A DNA stretch of 64,000 nucleotides from Pagrus major. Its lineage: Eukaryota; Chordata; Actinopteri; Spariformes; Sparidae. Positions 57,569 to 64,000 of the stretch are shown piece by piece. The stretch is from the NCBI RefSeq assembly GCF_040436345.1, contig NC_133238.1, positions 2,951,267 through 3,015,266 of the forward strand, given 5' to 3'. The stretch's first letter is position 1, and each line of letters opens with the position of its first letter. The translations under genes were made by a program, and so were the position numbers. The notes below the pieces were generated by a model. That model was not told the origin of the DNA. It worked only from the letters and a program-made list of their open reading frames with translations, and did no database searches.

Positions 57569-60360
57569 CCTCAGACTCACTGCTGTAGGCCCTCTGACAC
57601 ACATAGGGCCTTTAATATTTCAACTAAACATATGCTCATTTATGTAATGTCATACATAGAGACATTAGAAAACATACATTCTTATGGTTGGCTTCTTGTA
57701 GTCACATGACCTGTCAGCTTACCCCTCTGTACGGGTATGTGTATGGTGTGTCTCTGCACTTGGTTTATGTGTGAAGAAGGACTTGGGCCCAAACTGTCTC
57801 AGATGGAGGTAATAAATGTTCATGGGTGCATTATCTAGAGGGCAGACTCTATCTTTGTATATTTGTGTATTTGTAAATTAGATAACACATTTATGATAAT
57901 TCACTTGTTTGGAAAAGCGTTCAGGTTTTTCCAGCAGTGCTATTTCCTGCTGTGCCGCTGACTGGACACAGGATCCAGATTATATTTATGTGTGTGTTTG
58001 TGTGTGAATATGTGTATGTGTGTATAACCTTGCCTGTGGGTCAATAGTCATCATGTGGATAGGAGACATCATTCCCACGGCAACAGGGTCGCAGTTGTCA
58101 TGCCAACCGTAACAACAGCAACAGTTGTGCTTCCAGCTTAGATAGACACATTTAACACACAACTGTCAGTGTTGTCACTTGTGGCTAATTCGGCCGGTCT
58201 TTTCTCTGCTAGCTAGTGTGAACATAAAGTGAGACAATCAGCTCTCTTAACAACAAAACAACGCTACTTTTAAAAATATTGTGCTGTGGTGTTTCTTTCC
58301 ATCTTTGAGTGTAAAGAGTACAAAGTCAGAGGAGCCCATTGACTGGGTAGCACAAGACCTAAGATTTTTATTTCGGTATAATTTTAATTTGCTGGCTGCA
58401 CCTGAAGATGAAGGGTGTTCTCACATTGCTGTACCCCTTCCCTTCTTCCCCGCCAGCCAGTTTTCTCATTAGTAATGTTTTTCTGTATCCAAGTTCACTT
58501 GCGTACATACACTAGTTGGTTTGCAAGCCACAAACATGCACAAAGAAAAAGCAAATACTTGTGTCATTAACACATAGCATAGCAATCATAGCAGTCCGCT
58601 TCCGTGTTTTGGTACAGTTGTTTTCACACCTGATTCAAACCTTAACTGGGGTCATGTGTACCCAGATCCGTACCCAGGTCCCTGATGGGAAAGCAACCCA
58701 AATGTACCGGTGAAAGCTGTCAGTACAGCTGTCAGCTTGCTTTGCTTGTTCAAACATAGCTAACAGTGAGAGTTATAAAACTGCAGCTCTCTCACTCTTG
58801 CAAATTGTGATTTCAGTTTGAAGACAATAAATCATTGCACCCTATGTTGCCTATGTTGTTGGTGTTTTACTCACTCCTGAATCCCAATATAAACCCAGTG
58901 ACCCATGAAAAACATGCACATTTGTGTAGAAGTTCATTATTCATTAAAGTGTGTGGAAATAAAAATGACTTATTTGTATTTTTAGTCATTATTTGAAGAT
59001 TAACAACATAGAAAAAAGATTAAAAAAACAAACAAAACACAAATATAAAGCAATACCAAATTGGTTGGTATATTGGAAATATGAATTTGAAAAATGATCG
59101 GTTTCCATATATTAAATCCTGAATTCACACATCTAGTTTATGTAATGTATCATTGAAATATTCATACAGCGTAGAAAGGGGATGTACCGCACATTTTAGT
59201 GACAGTCACCCGAGCTTTCCTAGGCCTTTTCTGTTTCCTCTTTCTTTTCTCTCAGTGTGTGTGTGTGAGTGTGTGTGTGTCTGTAGGTGTGTGTGCGCGC
59301 GCGTGTGTGAATATTATTCCGACAGTTGTGCGTTCAGCTTGTCAGGAAGTACACTAAGATATTTTAGTCCTTTCTCAGGCTCTCGCTCTCTCTCTGAGCC
59401 ACACCCTCTCTGTCTCTCTCTCTTTCTCTCTCTTCCTCTGCTCCCCATTAGCGGTCACTGTACACAGGGGTTTAGTGTGAGCTTGGCAGTTACATATATG
59501 AGAAAGAAGCATGGATGGATAGTTTTCTCCTCGTTTTTCAGGTTGGCTCCTAATTTATTCGTTGTTTTTTGTATATTTAATTATAAAGTATGCTGCATGA
59601 GCTTTTTTAACATTCTAAAAATGTTTAATTTAGCAAGAATTCATTTCACACAGTGGTAGAAATCATTTGTCTTTCGGGTTGTTGTAATGGATTATGAAAA
59701 ATAAAATAAACAATCCAGTCTACAACTCAACGAAAGTGAACTCAGTAATAGACAGTGCTGTCAGTGGGGTTTGTTGTGGGCTGATGCAGTGCTGTGTTCT
59801 TCCTAGTTTTCAGTCAACCAAGGCAAAGGGCAACATAAGCAGCTGATATGTGGCAACTCTCATCACAAATGAGGCAAAATTGTGGATCATAAAGAATCAG
59901 CAGGCTCATGGTTGTGTCATGTTTGCTTGTGTTTCCAACAACTGTAGGTTTTGGGTTTTATCCATGGTGACTCCATTGTAGGAGGAGTTTGAGCACTTTT
60001 TTTTAGTATTTGATTTGTATTTTGTTTTAAAGTGTGTTAAAATGTTGGCAGGTACAATCCTGTAGTTCAGTAGGAACTTCTAAATATGCAGCAGTTACAT
60101 AGGCCTCACCTCAAACAGTATTTAAAACTCCAACAAACTATACATTTTTGTCGTACGGTGTCATTATTCTTATTCTTTTTCTTATTTTACTGACAGTGCT
60201 TAACACGACAAACCAGCATACAGGCTATAATTACTTTCAAAACCAACTTTACAATGTGCACATATGCAGAGAAACTATCAACAACAAGTAAAATATTTGA
60301 AACACAAGCATTTAGTGTCCTTTCACAGTAAGTCAGCTGAGAAGGTAATTGAATCTAAAT
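57569..60360. other. Noncoding, presumed intron
   Basis: AT-rich DNA with a mixed GT/TC block at 59250-59450 (GTGTGTG then CTCTCTCT runs). The 168-codon frame at 59153-59659 is built on these low-complexity runs and resembles no known protein, so I do not treat it as a gene. Confidence 0.45.
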
Positions 60361-60369
60361 GCATTTCGT

Positions 60370-60620
60370 ATCTCGGTGTTTGGTACGTTCCCCTTTTGCT
60401 TTAATGGCATTATGGACTTGTCAAGTTTTAGCCAAACCTGATGACTCGTGTTATTCCAGCATGAGTTGACAGTGTTCAACAAAACTGGCTCTCTCAGTCT
60501 TCAAGTGCCCCAATAAATGTTTGATGGGGTTAAGGTCAGGTGACTGTGGAGGAAAGTCTGTGACAGCCTGGACTCCTTGGTCTTCTTTGCACTTGAAGTA
60601 GTTCTTGTAAAGCTTTGAGG
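60370..60620 (-). pseudogene. Tc1/mariner-like transposase C-terminal fragment
   Basis: The minus strand encodes TDFPPQSPDLNPIKHLLGHLKTERA, the SPDLNPIE-x-L-W signature around the last catalytic residue; the Glu is Lys here (IKH). It is a short, inactive remnant. Confidence 0.65.
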
Positions 60621-61877
60621 TTTATTGTACTGTTTATTTTTTATTAACTTTAAATGAAAAAAGTTTGGTTAAATGTAAAAGGTGTCGCTTGTAGTATTGT
60701 ACGATTTTTTTGGGGGCAAGTCCCAGGAAAAGCAAATTATAAGGAGCAGCTGTTCACATAGTTTATGAAGCTATATTGGCAAACTGTTTCCATGTCCATC
60801 ACTCTTAGAGAAGATCTTTTGACAGTTACTAAATGATACCAACAACACTGAGCTAATGTTCAATAAAATTATGCAATTCTTTAAAAGTATACCCTTATGC
60901 TGTGCTTTTCAGTGTCTACGTGCCTGTAAAGGTGTGGGGAATTATGCTGAGCAAGATTACTTTGGTGCCTGTATATGTGTGTTTGTGGAAATATGTTTTG
61001 TGTGTGTGGGCTGGTATTTAAGCTGCTGTTTAGTGTAAAAACATGTTGTCACCATGTAGACTGACTACAGAGAGAGTGTGTGATAATGAGATGGTTACTG
61101 TTTTCTCTGAAAACATATCTCATTGGAGAGGGGGAGAGGGGGGGATAGAGAGAGCGAGAGAGGCTGTGAAAAGTTAAACAAAAGTCTGAGGCAGTCACTG
61201 TGAAAGCTGCTAAGGAAAATAGGAAGTGCGTGTTCCCTGTACTGTCTTCTGCCGCATTAAAACATAATAGAAATGAGTTAAAAGTTAAAACCTCACTTCC
61301 TTTAGTGCTCCAAATCCCCAAATTTACTCCCAGCTCACTGTCGATGTTTGAATGTCGAACGACTGAGTTTTGCACACTGAGACAGGAGGTGTTTTAGTGG
61401 GGTGAAGGTTTTCTGAGGCCTATTTTAACTGAAAGCCACCCTGCTACTCTGTCTTCTACAAGATACTTTTAAACACTTCACTTTGTGCTGCACATGAGTC
61501 ATAGGGAGGTGGTCGGAATGAATGGTGGGCGTACAAAGAACTGGAGCCAAATGTATAAACAATGTGTATGCATATAAACCGTGAGTAGGCCTTTGCTGAC
61601 ACATACACTGATATTTATGAAGGGAGATAGTGTGGGGAGAATGTGGATGCCTCACACATTCTAGCGATAGCTGCGGGTGAAATGATGAGTTGGACATGAA
61701 ATACAAGGTGAGAGATGTAACCTGAGAGTAAAACATTGTTGAGGTTGTTTACCTATTTCACTGACTGTGTTATTATTTTGCCGTCTACACAGCTTTCAGT
61801 AGAATGTTACTCAGAGGCACATTTATAAACGGAATATTAGATTATTTATGAGTGGTGAATTTATCATTCTTTTTATT

Positions 61878-62235
61878 ACCGCTGCCAAGGAGGTTTTGTT
61901 TTCACCCTTGGTTGGTTGTTTAGCAGGATTACAGTAAGTACACTACTGAACAGATTTCAACAAAACTTGGATGGAGGATAGGTCTCGGCCCAGATTAGAC
62001 CACATTAAGCTTTGGTTTGGATCCGGATAAGGGGACGGATCCAGAAGCTTTTTCTCACTTTCTTTAACATTGCAAGATAAGGCTTTTTTCCACACAATTT
62101 GATGCGGATCCAAATAGGAATCTGACTCTAGCAGATGTTTTATTTGATACTGGATTAGGTGTGATTGAATTAAAGGGACTATTGTGCCTTGCCGGAGGCG
62201 GTCTACTCAGTGCCATTCTAGTTGACATGGGAGCC
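61878..62235. mobile_element. Fish interspersed repeat (MITE-like)
   Basis: It begins TTACCGCTGCCAAGGAGGTTTTGTTTTCA, has GGTTGTTTAGCAGGATTACAGTAAGTACACTACTGAACAGATTTCAACAAAACTTGGATGG in the middle and ends CTTGCCGGAGGCGGTCTACTCAGTGCCATTCTAGTT. All three are signature blocks of a very common teleost repeat, in the usual order. Confidence 0.6.
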
Positions 62236-63446
62236 AGTACATTCCTGGTAATCCTATTTTTTAATTTGACCCTGTGAATTTTTAAATTAACATTTTATAA
62301 TGGTCCTCGATGTGGAAAATGCTTTTTCTGCTGCAATATTGCCATGGGTGTGGTGCTATTTGTTTAATTTGTTTGCAAATCTAAGACACATGCTCAAGTG
62401 TGTGTTCACATGCACATGCGACCCATGCAACATTAGTTAATTATAATTAACCACATGATTGAATGTTAGAAGGACCTCATCGTGTTGAAGATATAATGTG
62501 GCAATCAGCCAAAACAATGGTTTAGAATGATGACATTTACTAGTGCCAAGCAGGAGACATCTCACAGAGGTCACATAGTAGCATAAAATGAAAGTAGCCT
62601 ACAAGTACTTCAAAATTGTCTTGAGTACAATACTTGAGTCACTTACCGCTCTTAGCCAGCAGGCATGTAAACCACACAAAAAGAATGAACATATGTGTTT
62701 CTGCCTCGTGTGAACACACAATTGTAGTCGTGAATCTATACAGACTTTTATGTATCTGGTCCATAGTGTTTCAAAGCAGTGGTGTGACTTTGCATCCAAA
62801 TTCTGCAAGGTTAGGAAAAGATCATGGTCTTGGTGAAGTATTTTTAAAACAAACACATCCAATCACATGCTTCACCTCACTGTTGACTTTCTCAGTATTT
62901 ACCCAAGACCACCATCTTTCCTGTACAGACATAATAGAAGTATAAAAATGGTGTTAGTTGTTAGTGCAGAGATGTTTAGTATGAACGTTTTATTTTACAA
63001 TCATACTAACATAATATGAAATACTTTTCTACAGCAGACAACAAAACTGTAGGCTATGCCACAATGATAACACAGTCAACAACATTGAACTAATGCTTGA
63101 CAAATGCAATGAGACGAGAAGGGAGAGACAGCATCTGGACGCTATGAGGCTATGGTTTTGACCCACGACCAGTGCTCTCACCACAGCAGTTGTCCTTTAC
63201 TAAGTCCTTATGAAATCTCCTTCACATTTTTCCATTTTTCATGAAGTTTTCCATCAGGGTTAATAAAAAGTGGTTAGGAAAGGAGGTGGTGAAGTGGTGA
63301 ATATTTGATTGCATCTAAGACGTCTTGGCTGACTTCATGCAGTGTTGCCAATACTTTATTTTCCTTTCCCTGCCTCTTTTTCCAAACACCAGGACCAGAC
63401 CCAACATGGTTGGGATGAAAAAGTTTTTTGGGGCACTTTGGATAGA

Positions 63447-63530
63447 AAGCAGCACCTTGCATTCATCAGTGTATGAATGTGTGTGCGAATGGGTGAAGGT
63501 GACAAGTGTTATAAACACTTTGAGTGGTTG
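63447..63530 (+). mobile_element. 3' fragment of the tRNA-derived SINE family
   Basis: The sequence GCAGCACCTTGCATTCATCAGTGTATGAATGTGTGTGCGAATGGGTGAAGGTGACAAGTGTTATAAACACTTTGAGTGGTTG matches the 3' half of the copy at 48041. The tRNA head is missing. Confidence 0.6.
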
Positions 63531-63654
63531 GTTGTGCCAAGTTGTGTTTCAAGTCATTTATTTTCTGTCAAGTCATATTATAAGTCATAAAAACGTAGCT
63601 TTTGCTTTCGCTTCAGCTTCAGCTTCAGCGACTGGCTGCTTCACCATAAGTGTG

Positions 63655-64000
63655 TGAAGGAGTGATATCGCAGGTCCTTCCTTCCTGCGGCTGTTAGACT
63701 GTACAACCAGCACTGCTCCCAGTAGACCGCATACACACACTAAATCAAATACAAACTGTGCAATCTCATTATACCAATGTGCAATTTCTGCATCTCAGGG
63801 TGAAATATTGGAAGTACTCTTGTTAATGTGCAATAGCGTAAATATTTTTGGAGTTTCTTGTTTCTTATTAATATTGATTATATTCTTTCTACTGCTTTTT
63901 TTTTACTTATATTTTGTATATTTGTATTACTTATTTATTACTACTGTTATAATTGATGCTCCCTGTTTTTGCTATCCCCTCTGCTGCTGTAATATTGCAA
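63655..64000 (+). mobile_element. L2-like LINE 3' end, continuing past the window
   Basis: The plus strand reads CCTTCCTTCCTGCGGCTGTTAGACTGTACAACCAGCACTGCTCCCAGTAG (SFLPAAVRLYNQHCSQ-stop), the end of a LINE ORF2. It is followed by the T-rich 3' region with GTGCAATA blocks typical of these elements. It runs off the right edge. Confidence 0.6.

Noticed and set aside
59153..59659. 168-codon open frame on the plus strand
   Set aside because: It is made largely of GT and CT low-complexity DNA giving C/V and S/L runs, resembles no known protein and has no matching splice or start context.

Overview
The window is vertebrate nuclear DNA, almost certainly from a teleost fish. Coding exons are short, follow GT-AG splice rules and sit in AT-rich introns. 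The repeats are those typical of ray-finned fish: Tc1-like transposase relics, tRNA-derived SINEs, L1/Tx1-like and L2-like LINE pieces, MITEs, a solo LTR and many CA/GT microsatellites. No bacterial gene, operon, CRISPR array or rRNA is visible, and most short ORFs are noise or repeats.

Three genes can be assembled exon by exon. (1) ankrd10, minus strand, bases 11141 to 46: six coding exons giving a 383-residue ankyrin-repeat protein. (2) hsf2bp, plus strand, bases 11579 to 27989: nine coding exons giving a 345-residue protein like human HSF2BP/MEILB2, the BRCA2-binding meiotic recombination factor. ankrd10 and hsf2bp are head to head, with about 440 bp between start codons, so they probably share a bidirectional promoter. 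(3) cryaa, minus strand, bases 31901 to 30061: three exons giving the 176-residue lens small heat shock protein alpha-A-crystallin, with a clear TATA box. hsf2bp and cryaa are convergent, as their orthologues are on human chromosome 21.

From about 40.2 kb to the right end lies the 5' part of at least one plus-strand gene that I cannot name. It has a promoter-proximal coding exon (40591-40710), a second exon (41778-41890), and a separate acidic exon (57006-57331). The last two exons both end in splice phase 2, which fits alternative 5' ends joining a common downstream exon outside the window.

The rest is repeats and introns. The main repeats are a decayed LINE at 14.4-15.9 kb, a fold-back MITE at 16.2-16.7 kb, an L1/Tx1-like LINE at 23.7-26.1 kb, a broken Tc1-like transposase at 32.85-33.75 kb, a degenerate tandem array at 38.84-39.25 kb and a 646-bp solo LTR with a 5-bp target duplication at 50.8-51.5 kb. 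The observations most worth a second look are a perfect 30-bp-arm hairpin in hsf2bp intron 1, a (GT)n tract in place of the polypyrimidine tract before hsf2bp exon 5, and a CA-ending repeat family present three times in the first 22 kb. I found no convincing new biological system.
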